Of a stretch of DNA of 64,000 nucleotides, positions 53,632 to 62,510 are shown one piece after another (the stretch's first letter is position 1; each line of letters begins with the position of its first letter). Below the pieces are notes generated by a model that was given only the letters and a program-made list of their open reading frames with translations, ran no database searches and was not told the DNA's origin. Position numbers and translations under genes: made by a program. The stretch covers positions 2,802,928 to 2,866,927 of the forward strand of contig NZ_CM002299.1 of NCBI RefSeq assembly GCF_000153125.2, in the 5' to 3' direction. Source of the stretch: Congregibacter litoralis KT71. Lineage in GTDB: Bacteria; Pseudomonadota; Gammaproteobacteria; Pseudomonadales; Halieaceae.

Positions 53632-53920
53632 TTCGATGGTAATAGCTAGTCCCTTCAAGGATAAGCGGATAGCAAACCTGGAGCAGCGCGATCCGCAGAG
53701 CGGAGACGCAAGGAGGCATTTCGCTTATTATCTATTTGTATGGATTGACTGCCATCATCCAATAGGGAACATTCGTCCACCGATCACAACAACGATCCGC
53801 TCATGTTCAACGAAGTCGTTCCCCTGTTGGCTTTTGCCAGTAAAACTGTGAGAATCTGGTTTCATGCCTACCAGGTACAACCTGTAGATAAGAGTTTCAC
53901 AAGATTGCAAAAGGTTTGTA
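53632..53920. other. Gene-free spacer after herA
   Basis: No credible gene or structured element is seen in these 289 bp. An open frame overlapping the herA end lacks family features. It may hold the promoter of the DUF3800-like gene. Confidence 0.4.
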
Positions 53921-55084
53921 GTGAGTGAAGAGCAGCCAAATCCTATCATCCTGAATGCAGAAGAACTTAGAGCAAGCATGCTCTTAAACATCTTTGCAGG
54001 GAACCCCCTCTACGGTCTAGACGAAGAATATGCTTTCTTCTACGATGAAACCAATAACATCCGCAAGTTCTGGATCAGGGATGACGGTTTCAACGAGCAG
54101 CCGAAGAACTTTGTCTTAGGTGGAATTGCCCACAAAAAATCCGAACCGTTAACCGGGCTTGATGAGTTGGTCAAATCGCTGCACATCCAAAAGTCCGCCA
54201 AGGAAATCAAGTTCAATCAGCTTGCTACGGGTAGCTATCTCGGCGTGCTGAACTCCAGGAAAATAAGGACGCTTTTGGAGTGGCTGAGTGCCAATGGGGT
54301 GTTCATCCACTACACAAACTTCAATATTCTCTATTGGTCACTGGTTGACATTGTGGATTCGCTCTGGGATGAGCCCGAGCTGCGCCAGTACATGCCGTAT
54401 GTCATGCACATCAAGGGCGAACTCTTCAACCTTGCCAATGCGGATTTAGATCGGTTGGTGCCAATTTTAAAAAAATATCGATTTCCAAATGTTCAGCGAA
54501 ATGCAAGTTTTTCGTTCATGACGGAATTTTCTGACCTTCTTGAATCAGTCTCCAAGAAGCCACAATCTGACATCAGCGAACTGGTTATATACATGGTTCG
54601 CAAAGCGGCAAACCTTCCAGAGTTACCCTTCATTGTGGACAACGAAGATGACGTGCTCATTGATAGCTTCGACAGTCTATTCCTGCGACCCTTGTACATT
54701 TACCCAACAAGCTCTCATACCTTTGACAACGAAACCGAGGTTCAGGAGGCGCTGGGGAACACTCAGATTGGATACAAGGGAAGGTTCGTAGAATATTCCT
54801 TCGTGGACTCCCGAGATTGCATAGAGATTCAATTGTCGGATGGCATCTGTGGATTGCTGGGTAGCCACTTCAATTTCTTGGAGGAGCATTCTGTTGAGGA
54901 GCTGATTGAGATTAAGAAAAACCTCAACCCTGTCCAACGCCAGACTCTCTCCTTGCTCCGCAAACTTATAGACATCTCCGACACTCAAAGCAATGGATTC
55001 ATGTACCGAATCTCTCCGATGGATAGTGACTATAAGAATGACTACTTCTTGCATGACCGTACTTTGCCCGACCATCTGGTTTAA
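53921..55084 (+). CDS. DUF3800-like protein
   Basis: A 387-aa protein starting with GTG (next Met at 53978). An acidic motif FFYDETNNIRKFW opens the fold, and IEIQLSDGICGLLGSHF near residue 310 matches the second acidic motif of DUF3800 proteins, which have an RNase H-like fold and are common in mobile elements. A nuclease role is plausible but unproven. It follows SIR2-HerA by 289 bp on the same strand and could be an accessory component or an independent system. Confidence 0.65.
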   Translation: MSEEQPNPIILNAEELRASMLLNIFAGNPLYGLDEEYAFFYDETNNIRKFWIRDDGFNEQPKNFVLGGIAHKKSEPLTGLDELVKSLHIQKSAKEIKFNQLATGSYLGVLNSRKIRTLLEWLSANGVFIHYTNFNILYWSLVDIVDSLWDEPELRQYMPYVMHIKGELFNLANADLDRLVPILKKYRFPNVQRNASFSFMTEFSDLLESVSKKPQSDISELVIYMVRKAANLPELPFIVDNEDDVLIDSFDSLFLRPLYIYPTSSHTFDNETEVQEALGNTQIGYKGRFVEYSFVDSRDCIEIQLSDGICGLLGSHFNFLEEHSVEELIEIKKNLNPVQRQTLSLLRKLIDISDTQSNGFMYRISPMDSDYKNDYFLHDRTLPDHLV

Positions 55085-55226
55085 CGTTGCCAGAGAGGCC
55101 AGATCTGCGCGCCTGCCTACCGTGCGACGATCAACTCTGACGCTTAGTTGTACTCTTTCTTAGTGCGCGATGGTCTGCAAGGGGTCACAACCGAACACTA
55201 ATCTTCTGCATAAGTCGAAGCAAAAA

Positions 55227-55242
55227 GGGGGCCGAAGCCCCC
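55227..55242 (-). terminator. Rho-independent terminator of radC
   Basis: On the minus strand, GGGGGC-TTCG-GCCCCC is followed by TTTTT, a textbook UUCG-loop terminator beginning 4 bp after the radC stop. It also sits where the DUF3800-like gene converges. Confidence 0.9.
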
Positions 55243-55246
55243 AGGA

Positions 55247-55756
55247 TCAGATCAGGCCACGCTCTGCAAACGACGTAGTGTCACTACCGGCGACAATGAC
55301 ATGATCCAGCGTGCGCACGTCCACCAGTGCCAGCGCCTCTTTGAGCCGCTTAGTGATGGCCTCATCGGCGCGGCTCGGCTCGGGATTTCCGCTGGGATGA
55401 TTGTGCGAGAAGATCACCGCCGCCGCATTGAGCCTCAGGGCTTCCTTGACCACCTCGCGTGGATACACCGAAGCACTGTCGATGGTGCCCCTGAACATCT
55501 CGGTGTATTCGATCAAGCGATGCTGCGAGTCGAGGAACAGTACTGCGAAGACTTCGTGCTCGAAACCAGCCAGCTTGGCACACAGGTACTCTTTGACGAG
55601 TGCCGGTGAGGTGAAGGACATACCCCGCTGTATTTTCTGGTCGATGACCTGACGCGCGGCGCCAAGAATCTGATCTACCGACGCCGGCAGGTAGCGCCCT
55701 TGCGCGTCACGGACCAGCAGAGAGGAATCGAACGAGGAAAAGGACAGTTGTGTCAT
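55247..55756 (-). CDS. radC: RadC-family JAB protein
   Basis: A 169-aa RadC-like protein with the metal motif SHNHPSGNPEPSRAD (H118, H120, D131). It lacks the N-terminal HhH domain of chromosomal RadC, as usual for ICE and plasmid copies. Role unknown; it may process DNA or proteins. A UUCG terminator follows the gene, and a leader with stable hairpins precedes it. Confidence 0.88.
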   Translation of the reverse strand: MTQLSFSSFDSSLLVRDAQGRYLPASVDQILGAARQVIDQKIQRGMSFTSPALVKEYLCAKLAGFEHEVFAVLFLDSQHRLIEYTEMFRGTIDSASVYPREVVKEALRLNAAAVIFSHNHPSGNPEPSRADEAITKRLKEALALVDVRTLDHVIVAGSDTTSFAERGLI

Positions 55757-56123
55757 GATCGTGCTCCGGTTGCTCGGGCGGAATTGCCCGGAACCGGCGT
55801 CAGCACGGCGCAGCGCAAGCTGTCACAGGGTCATGAACGGCCATGGCCGCAAGCGTGCGAGCACGCGCAGCCCTTGACGGCGAGAACGCCGTGGTACGGT
55901 GAAGGGAACAGCAAGACCGCCCATACCCTACCCACTACACACTCTCGCCCTTGGCAAGCGGAGCGCGCAGACCCTCATGGGCCGGAGGTTTCAGGGATCA
56001 AAGCCGGATGGCCGCGATTCGGTACGAAGCGTGGGGCGTAGCCCGCGAGCCCGACGGCGTCACGCCGGGACACAAGAAATATCGTTAGCGGAAAGTCAAA
56101 ATGATACTGATCTTCAACCGCAA
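55757..56123. other. Structured region upstream of radC, no gene
   Basis: This 367-bp stretch has several stem-loops. CCGGTT (55766-55771) pairs with AACCGG (55792-55797) around an inner CGGGC-GGAATT-GCCCG. ACGGCG-AGAA-CGCCGT is at 55877-55892, and GGCG-TCA-CGCC near 56034. The radC-proximal structure would lie in its leader RNA. No credible ORF is seen. Confidence 0.4.
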
Positions 56124-57194
56124 TCAATTCTCTTGATCTTCAGGATATGGAGCTTGGGGAATCGGCACCCAGCCATCACGAGTGATGCCAGCGCCGATGC
56201 GTATGTTCTGGCCTTCAGTTGCAGTCCAATGCCCACCCCGATGCAGTACAGCTCGAATCACCGATTTCCTCGGATGATCCTCGTCTGCTTTGGCGGAACT
56301 GCATATAGCATTCCAGTGGTGTTTGTCAGGCATTGCGTTCAGGCGTGGACCAAGAAGTTGATCCATAATCTCCGTCGAAACGTTGTGTCGTCCGCCATGA
56401 TGAGGCACCTGAAAGTATCGAATACCTGGCAATGCGAGTCCAGCAACAGGCGCGTGGTCGATTACCTCTTGCAGCGCTTCACGCCCAGCATCGCCAGTAA
56501 GCAGGACGCTGTGGCCGTTTAGGATGGCCGTCTGCACCACACTCATTTCGTTTTCACGACTTGTCGGCTCTGGTGGAAAATACTCTTCCCCCCACAGGGA
56601 CTTCATATAGGTGGTCGCGGCCTTCACAACCCGGAATATGCTGCTCAGCACGCTATCTGAAGCACTTTCCTCAACAGCTTCCGGTGTCTTTGCGGAATCC
56701 ACAATCAGGTCGAAGTAGCGAGACAGTGTGGGCGCCATCACCACGAAGGGACCGATGCTCTGCCCCTGAAGAGGAGAATGGATTGGAATTCCCTTCTCCA
56801 GCGCAATGTCCTCAAGAATTGCCGTGGCATCATAGATGGATCGCAACTTTCGTCTCAGTGCTTCAGCTGATTCATAGTTCTCGAATCGAACAATCAACTG
56901 GTCCGCGTATATCCACGGCCTGTTGATCCAAAGATTTCTGACCGTGCATTGCTCTAGGACTTTTCGCAGCCCATTGGCATGATCGCGGTCTGGATGCGTG
57001 AGGATCACATGGTCGATGACAGTTGTTCCGTAATAGGTTTTCAGGTGCTCGACAATCTGATCTCCCGTATCCAGATATCCACCGTCAACGACGTGCACAC
57101 CCTCAGTGCCATTCACCGAATAACGCAGCGTGATCGCATCCCCGCTTTTCGCGGTTTCGACGCCAAGAAAATCAATCTCGAAGTAGTCAGCCAT
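56124..57194 (-). CDS. MBL-fold hydrolase of the E2-E1-JAB cluster
   Basis: A 356-aa ComEC/Rec2-like metallo-beta-lactamase protein without membrane helices. The ligand motif THPDRDH is at 66-72, VLLTGDAG provides a further Asp, and VPHHGG a His pair. It would cleave phosphodiester or other ester bonds. It is the third gene of the minus-strand operon, 45 bp after the E2-E1-JAB gene. A second, different MBL gene lies on the other side. Confidence 0.85.
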   Translation of the reverse strand: MADYFEIDFLGVETAKSGDAITLRYSVNGTEGVHVVDGGYLDTGDQIVEHLKTYYGTTVIDHVILTHPDRDHANGLRKVLEQCTVRNLWINRPWIYADQLIVRFENYESAEALRRKLRSIYDATAILEDIALEKGIPIHSPLQGQSIGPFVVMAPTLSRYFDLIVDSAKTPEAVEESASDSVLSSIFRVVKAATTYMKSLWGEEYFPPEPTSRENEMSVVQTAILNGHSVLLTGDAGREALQEVIDHAPVAGLALPGIRYFQVPHHGGRHNVSTEIMDQLLGPRLNAMPDKHHWNAICSSAKADEDHPRKSVIRAVLHRGGHWTATEGQNIRIGAGITRDGWVPIPQAPYPEDQEN

Positions 57195-57239
57195 ACGTTC
57201 CTCCCGTTTTATGCCAACAAAGTGCCGGCAACTTTGTTC

Positions 57240-59495
57240 CTACCAGCGATCCACCGCACACCTGAGTCCTGTCGGAGTCCATATCAACGATACGGCGGGA
57301 AGACCACCAGCATCCTCGGCGATGCTGCGCAATGTATTTCGGTCGATGCCCGAATGTGCACCGCCTTTCGGGTGACTGTGCCACGTTCCGATGAAGGCTA
57401 GATATCCCAAAGAGGCCTCGTTCGCAGCGCGCAAACTCTGAACAAGCCCATTGGTTCCGAGGATGAAACGGGCGGCCTCTCGAACGCTGTCCGGCGGTGT
57501 CTCAACAAGGCCGGCAATGATGATGGTTCGATCTTCAAACGAGATGCGACCGACCAAGGCGCCGCCTGTTTCTAGAGCGCCCCAGCGCAGCGCATCAGCA
57601 TGAATCGCTTGCTCGACCGGGTACAGAATCCTAATGCTCCAGCCACCGTCGTCTGCCACATCAAGCACAGTGGTCGAACCAAGGCTTGTGCGGGACCATG
57701 CCATGCCGAGGCCTTCCGCATCCGAGAACCCGGCGCAAAGCGTCGCTTCCTCCGGAAGCCCATCAACGAGCCAGCGTTCCAGTTGCAGCCCAGCCAGTGA
57801 CGCAGACCGCGAAACAACGGCATCAGACATTGGCATCGTCAGTGAACGGCAGTTGTCACCCACAAAAATGCGCGTCGGCTCAGACGTATCACCAGCAATC
57901 GACGCACGCAATTCCGGCGTAAATCGGCAGCACTCGAACAAGAATGCAGTGAGGTCGTCAACCCGACCGGCGCGGCCAGATCCTTCGAGCAGAACCGCGA
58001 CACAGCGACCCTGACCATACATCGCGACCCGTACCAGTCGGGCAGGGGATTGATCCAATGCTGCCGATTGTGTTCCAGCGGCCAGCACCTGAAGCGAAGC
58101 CGTTGTGTCCACGATGAGCGACGCATCCTGCGGGACCGTTGTGGCGAACTGTTCAGGATCGACCAGTAGGGTCACTGCGTCAGCGTCGAACGCGCGCGAT
58201 TGAAGATGCGACAGCTCCTCAAAGGCCGTCTTCATCAGCGTCGACTTCCGAGGTGGAACCAGCATCGGTCCCCGCTCAATGAGCGCATGCCGCGCCGCAT
58301 TGTGAGGCGACATAGACTCGTTATCGACGAAAGTCATCGAACCGAAGCCCGCTCGCCCCAGTTGCATCGCGATTTTCGATCCCAAACTTCCGCAGCCGAG
58401 CATGACCAGCGGCTGCGATGTGGCTGCTGCTGGAATGCCGGACGCCCTTGCCAGCAGCTCGGGAGACAACGCATGCGCGTGAAAGGCTGAATGAACCGTG
58501 GCGTTTCGCTCCAGGAGTGATCGCGCGTTGAGTTCATAGCGCACAATGTAGGGCAATACTTCGACGCTTCTCCCTGGTGAGCCCACAAGCGACACTGGCC
58601 TTTGCACAGTCAGAATAACAATCGCGTACAAGCCATACACCCAGCCACGCGAGTCCTGCTGCATATCCAGGATCGAACGTCCGTAGTAGCCATCCAGGCT
58701 TTGGGCCAAAGCGTCACGATCTATGCCCAGTTCCACTGCTCTATCGAGCAGCGTCGCGAGATCGACAACCGTCTCCGGTTGATAGCGCCCGACCACATAC
58801 GGGTGATTGCCGGTCATTGGCGCCCGCGCGATGAAGGCTGCGGCATGGCCATTCCCCCACTTCCCCAACTTGTCGTTGTGAACATCCTGCGAGAAAACAG
58901 TATCGAATTGCGCGGTCAGTTCGGTATTGATGATGGCGTACATACCGCCATCGATCGTCACATAGCGTGCGGGAACTACCAGAATCGTGCCGTCAACGGG
59001 AGCGTTGGCCGCGACCTTCTCGGCACTGAATATGACGGTGGAAGGACAACTGTCTCGGCGCGTCGGCTCCCACCCATGCTCCAAATCCAGCAATGTTCCG
59101 GCTGCGGCCTTGTGCAGCCAATCGATCAACTGGTCGACAATGGCGTCCAGACCAAACCGATGCAGTAACTCGTCCAACGACCCCTCGAACAGGCACGGCG
59201 AGACCAACTCGCCTTCCTGATGGGGGTTGATGTGCGGCAAGTTGAGCGGGAAGTCTGCACGCAAGAAGGGCTTGGGGGCGAATAGGGGCCAGTCATTATC
59301 GAATACCAGAACGCATGTCTCGACGGCACGTACGCCAGTTTGGGAGACGCCGTTACGCCGAGACCTGCTTGGCAGTTGAACGGCAACATCGACCTCTATC
59401 TGTGTCGATACACCGCTTGCCTTTGGCTCGCCAACGCGGATCAAGCCACGATGACGTTGAAGTTGATGCAGTGCGTCTGCGATGGCGTCTGTCAT
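57240..59495 (-). CDS. Fused E2-E1-JAB ubiquitin-type protein
   Basis: A 751-aa protein combining three ubiquitin-pathway modules. Residues about 1-150 look like an E2 (UBC) domain with candidate Cys101 in LNLPHINPHQEGELVSPCLF. Residues about 360-600 are a ThiF/E1 adenylation domain with ATP motif GCGSLG (367-372) and D391. Residues about 625-751 are a JAB isopeptidase with Glu642, His706, His708 and Asp718. A region at 150-360 has no named fold for me. It could charge, transfer and remove a modifier. No ubiquitin-like gene is nearby. The start overlaps the preceding MBL gene by 4 nt. Confidence 0.85.
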   Translation of the reverse strand: MTDAIADALHQLQRHRGLIRVGEPKASGVSTQIEVDVAVQLPSRSRRNGVSQTGVRAVETCVLVFDNDWPLFAPKPFLRADFPLNLPHINPHQEGELVSPCLFEGSLDELLHRFGLDAIVDQLIDWLHKAAAGTLLDLEHGWEPTRRDSCPSTVIFSAEKVAANAPVDGTILVVPARYVTIDGGMYAIINTELTAQFDTVFSQDVHNDKLGKWGNGHAAAFIARAPMTGNHPYVVGRYQPETVVDLATLLDRAVELGIDRDALAQSLDGYYGRSILDMQQDSRGWVYGLYAIVILTVQRPVSLVGSPGRSVEVLPYIVRYELNARSLLERNATVHSAFHAHALSPELLARASGIPAAATSQPLVMLGCGSLGSKIAMQLGRAGFGSMTFVDNESMSPHNAARHALIERGPMLVPPRKSTLMKTAFEELSHLQSRAFDADAVTLLVDPEQFATTVPQDASLIVDTTASLQVLAAGTQSAALDQSPARLVRVAMYGQGRCVAVLLEGSGRAGRVDDLTAFLFECCRFTPELRASIAGDTSEPTRIFVGDNCRSLTMPMSDAVVSRSASLAGLQLERWLVDGLPEEATLCAGFSDAEGLGMAWSRTSLGSTTVLDVADDGGWSIRILYPVEQAIHADALRWGALETGGALVGRISFEDRTIIIAGLVETPPDSVREAARFILGTNGLVQSLRAANEASLGYLAFIGTWHSHPKGGAHSGIDRNTLRSIAEDAGGLPAVSLIWTPTGLRCAVDRW

Positions 59496-60679
59496 GATGA
59501 CCCGTGCGGCATGGGAGTGCGCGCGGAGGTGATCACGGCGGCAGCCTTTGATCCTGCTTCCTTCTTCGATGGAGGCTGCACCCCCTGAGCGGTGACGGTG
59601 AAAACGAGAGGCTCCACGGATTTTTCGCTCGGGTACTCGCCGGTGCAGTAGAACTCGCCTTTTACCTCGTCCACGATTGCCACGTACTCACGCTTTGCGC
59701 GGATGCAGGGCGGATCGCTGTCGTCATCTTTAATCGGTTTGCTACTGGTGACGATGACAGCGCCGTCACGGGTCTGCGAAAGCGCACTGCGGGCATCGGT
59801 ATCGAGCTTGGCCTTTTCGCGGAGGGTAGACCAACTGTCTTCGGACAGTGAACGCCAAGAGCAGTGATGTGGTGCCTGCATGATGTCGTACTCAAGCGCA
59901 TCGGCTTCGGCCTTGTGGCGCTGCCACTGGCGGTTCCAGATAAATACCTCAGCATCGCCACCAGTAAGGAACTTCGCGCCATCTGGCGTCTGTGCATCAG
60001 CGGCCAATGTGATGTTCAGGATCACACTGGACTGGTTCTTGACCAGGCACTCTTCGTCGTCGTCCTGGGCATCCAGAGGCGCCAGAAGGAACGCGGAGAA
60101 GAATGCGGAACTCTTTCCATTGATCGTCGAGAAGCGCGTGTCCACCTTCCGTAAAATCGAGGTGAGATCATCAGTTTTTCCGTCGATGTCCTCGCCCATG
60201 ATCTGAATGCGATCACCGTTTGCAACGGCGAAGTTCTGGTCGCGGTTCAGTTGTACACGTCGACGTGCCTCCGTGTTGAATGCTTTAGCGTCGTCACTCA
60301 AGGTGTGCGTCTTGCTGGCGCGTCGAAACACAATCGGGGACGACCACATCTCGCGGATCACGATCTTCTTGTCCTTGTCGTCCTTCTTGTCATCCGGGTA
60401 CTTGTCCAACGATCCTAGGTAGAAATGCCGCGCCAAACCACGGCAATGATCCTGGTCCGGGTGGCTCAACAGGAAGGCATCGACATACGGCCTGCCGTTC
60501 TCATCCTTCTTCAGCCGTTCGCGCAAGTCCTTGGCAACATCGCGCACGTCCTTATCGGGGTCGTCGGCGTCTTGTCGGATGTTGATGTCGATCAGCAGCG
60601 TCGTCGCGTCGAGATCGCCGAATTTGATGAGGGTCATGTCCCCGTTGTCGACGGGGAAAAACGTGATGGTTGTAGGCAT
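59492..60679 (-). CDS. Second MBL-fold hydrolase, first gene of the E2-E1-JAB operon
   Basis: A 395-aa MBL-fold protein with SHPDQDH at 72-78, LTGGDAEVFIW and a QAPHHCSW His pair. A charged insert (DKYPDDKKDDKDKK) and a longer C-terminal part distinguish it from the MBL at 56124. It leads the operon and is translationally coupled to the E2-E1-JAB gene by a 4-nt overlap. Substrate unknown; a nuclease acting on nucleic acid or a nucleotide signal is possible. Confidence 0.85.
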   Translation of the reverse strand: MPTTITFFPVDNGDMTLIKFGDLDATTLLIDINIRQDADDPDKDVRDVAKDLRERLKKDENGRPYVDAFLLSHPDQDHCRGLARHFYLGSLDKYPDDKKDDKDKKIVIREMWSSPIVFRRASKTHTLSDDAKAFNTEARRRVQLNRDQNFAVANGDRIQIMGEDIDGKTDDLTSILRKVDTRFSTINGKSSAFFSAFLLAPLDAQDDDEECLVKNQSSVILNITLAADAQTPDGAKFLTGGDAEVFIWNRQWQRHKAEADALEYDIMQAPHHCSWRSLSEDSWSTLREKAKLDTDARSALSQTRDGAVIVTSSKPIKDDDSDPPCIRAKREYVAIVDEVKGEFYCTGEYPSEKSVEPLVFTVTAQGVQPPSKKEAGSKAAAVITSARTPMPHGSS

Positions 60680-60714
60680 ACAGGTCTCCGGGTGGACGGC
60701 CGAAAAGTAATCGA

Positions 60715-60748
60715 GTATAATTATTATACGGATATTTTTTATACCCGT
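60715..60748. promoter_or_regulatory. WYL-regulator operator candidate in the divergent promoter
   Basis: The 88-bp gap between divergent starts has the dyad GTATAAT-T-ATTATAC (60715-60729) and another TTATAC half-site at 60739-60744, flanked by ACGG (60728-60731) and CCGT (60745-60748). The A+T-rich dyads would overlap both promoters. They suit binding by the adjacent WYL protein. Confidence 0.55.
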
Positions 60749-60767
60749 CTACTTTATAGGCGTAACG

Positions 60768-61670
60768 ATGCGAGAAACCCCTATCACTACTGTCGAACCA
60801 ACTGAGCCCAAGGGACTAAGCTGGGGGTTGGAGAGTAGGCTTCAATTTATTGATTTCCGTCTGCGCTGGGAGCGGCGCATTAACCGCATGGACCTCACCG
60901 AGCACTTCGGCATATCGGTTCCCCAAGCATCACTGGATATTGCCAAGTACACTGAGTTGGCACCGAGCAACCTGACTTACGACCGCAGTTCCAAGACTTA
61001 CACGGCATCACCGAGTTTTTGCCCGCTTTACCAACGAAGTTCGGGCCAACGCTATCTAGCGGAGTTGCTGGCGACGAAAATGGGAGTTGTCGAGCCGGCG
61101 GCCAGCTTCATCGGCTCCGCGCCGGAGACAGATTGGGCTCCTTCCCCCTGGCGCACGATCAATGAGCAGACCGTCGAAGCAGTAGTCCGGGCAATCCGGC
61201 AGCAGGAAGCGATTCGGGTGAGCTACCAGTCCATGACGTCCTTGGACGAATCGATTCGCCTGCTGTCCCCTCACGCGCTTGGCAACGACGGTTTTCGCTG
61301 GCACGTGCGCGCGTTTTGCCACAAACGCCAGCGCTTTAGTGATTTTGTCCTAGCTCGAATCTTGCGCATCGACGGTTTCGAGGCAAGCCAAGTGGACTTC
61401 AGCCAGGATGCGCATTGGCATACTGTACTGACGCTTGTCCTTGCGCCGCACCCCGATTTGCCGACAGCCAAGAGGCGAGTCTTGGAATTGGATTACGGCA
61501 TGGAAGATGGCGAGGTCAAACTTCCGTGCCGCCAAGCATTTCTGTACTACACATTGAGGCGTTTGGGCTTGCACACCAAGGAAGCTCCTGACCCTCTCAC
61601 GCAACAGATCACGCTGAAAAACCGAAATGAAATTCAACCCTACATTGATGGATTGACAACGCAGGCCTGA
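60768..61670 (+). CDS. WYL-domain regulator (BrxR/CapW-like)
   Basis: A 300-aa protein with an N-terminal winged HTH (RLQFIDFRLRWERRINRMDLTEHFGISVPQASLDI), a WYL domain (IRVSYQSMTSLDESIRLLSPHALGNDGFRWHVRAF) and a C-terminal WCX-like part. The length and layout resemble BrxR and CapW, repressors of BREX and CBASS defence operons. It diverges from the MBL/E2-E1-JAB operon across a palindromic promoter. Confidence 0.85.
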   Translation: MRETPITTVEPTEPKGLSWGLESRLQFIDFRLRWERRINRMDLTEHFGISVPQASLDIAKYTELAPSNLTYDRSSKTYTASPSFCPLYQRSSGQRYLAELLATKMGVVEPAASFIGSAPETDWAPSPWRTINEQTVEAVVRAIRQQEAIRVSYQSMTSLDESIRLLSPHALGNDGFRWHVRAFCHKRQRFSDFVLARILRIDGFEASQVDFSQDAHWHTVLTLVLAPHPDLPTAKRRVLELDYGMEDGEVKLPCRQAFLYYTLRRLGLHTKEAPDPLTQQITLKNRNEIQPYIDGLTTQA

Positions 61671-61676
61671 CTCTTC

Positions 61677-62465
61677 ATGACAACAATTTTCGAACTGGTC
61701 AAAGACCCCTATGAGCGTAAAGCGCGCGTTACCCCAGGACTTCTTGTGGCCTTGCCATTGTTAGTCCCCTTACTGTGCGTCTATGGAGCTAAGCATCCTG
61801 TGCTTACAGGTGTGGTTGGCCTGCTCGGCGGCTGCGGTGCTATTTATGCCCTTGCAAGTGTTGCTCGTGGGCGCGGGAAAAAACTTGAAGAGATGCTGGT
61901 TGCAAAATGGGGCGGCATGCCAACAACCATCGCGTTACGTCATCGTGATAGGTTTCTTGATAGTGTCAGCAAACAACGTTACCACACTGCAATTACGGAG
62001 AAGCTCGGTATTGCTATGCCGACAGCAGAAGAAGAATCAGCAAACCCTGACAAGGCGGATGATATCTATATTGGTGCAACCAGGCGGCTTCGTGAGCTGA
62101 CGCGCTCTAATAAAAAGCTCTTGCTAAAAGAGAACATTGCCTATGGATTTCACCGCAATATGCTGGCGATGAAACCGGTTGGCATCGTATCGTGCCTTTT
62201 GGGTATCGCCTACGGATTAGTGATTGCAAAAGTTCTGCAGGTAATACCGCCCCATTTTGTCCCGGCACATCTTGCAGAGCCGGGGCTTGCCGCAGGCTTG
62301 ACGTTGCTTACTTCTATGGCGTTACTTGCTGGCTGGCTATTGTATTTCGATAAGAGCGCAGTTAGGCGAATGGGGTTCGTTTATGCAGAACGCCTGTTTG
62401 AGTGCTTGCCGATTTTGCCTTCTTCAGCACCATTGGAATGGGTCTCAACACCAACTAGAGACTGA
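61677..62465 (+). CDS. Four-helix membrane protein, possible defence effector
   Basis: A 262-aa protein with two pairs of membrane helices (about 20-37, 42-62, 167-189 and 203-223) around a cytoplasmic charged domain (64-166). I do not recognise a family. It starts 6 nt after the WYL gene stop, so the two are cotranscribed. Membrane proteins tied to defence operons are often pore-forming effectors, but a housekeeping or immunity role is equally possible. Confidence 0.6.
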   Translation: MTTIFELVKDPYERKARVTPGLLVALPLLVPLLCVYGAKHPVLTGVVGLLGGCGAIYALASVARGRGKKLEEMLVAKWGGMPTTIALRHRDRFLDSVSKQRYHTAITEKLGIAMPTAEEESANPDKADDIYIGATRRLRELTRSNKKLLLKENIAYGFHRNMLAMKPVGIVSCLLGIAYGLVIAKVLQVIPPHFVPAHLAEPGLAAGLTLLTSMALLAGWLLYFDKSAVRRMGFVYAERLFECLPILPSSAPLEWVSTPTRD

Positions 62466-62510
62466 GGTTCGAGTCAATCTCCAGACAAGCCATTTGGCTC
62501 GACTCGAGCT

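Noticed and set aside
53579..53851. 90-aa plus-strand open frame overlapping the herA 3' end
   Set aside because: Overlaps a confident gene in another frame and has no recognisable domain.
56124..60679. Type II CBASS
   Set aside because: E1, E2 and JAB modules are present, but no CD-NTase or standard CBASS effector is visible in the window.
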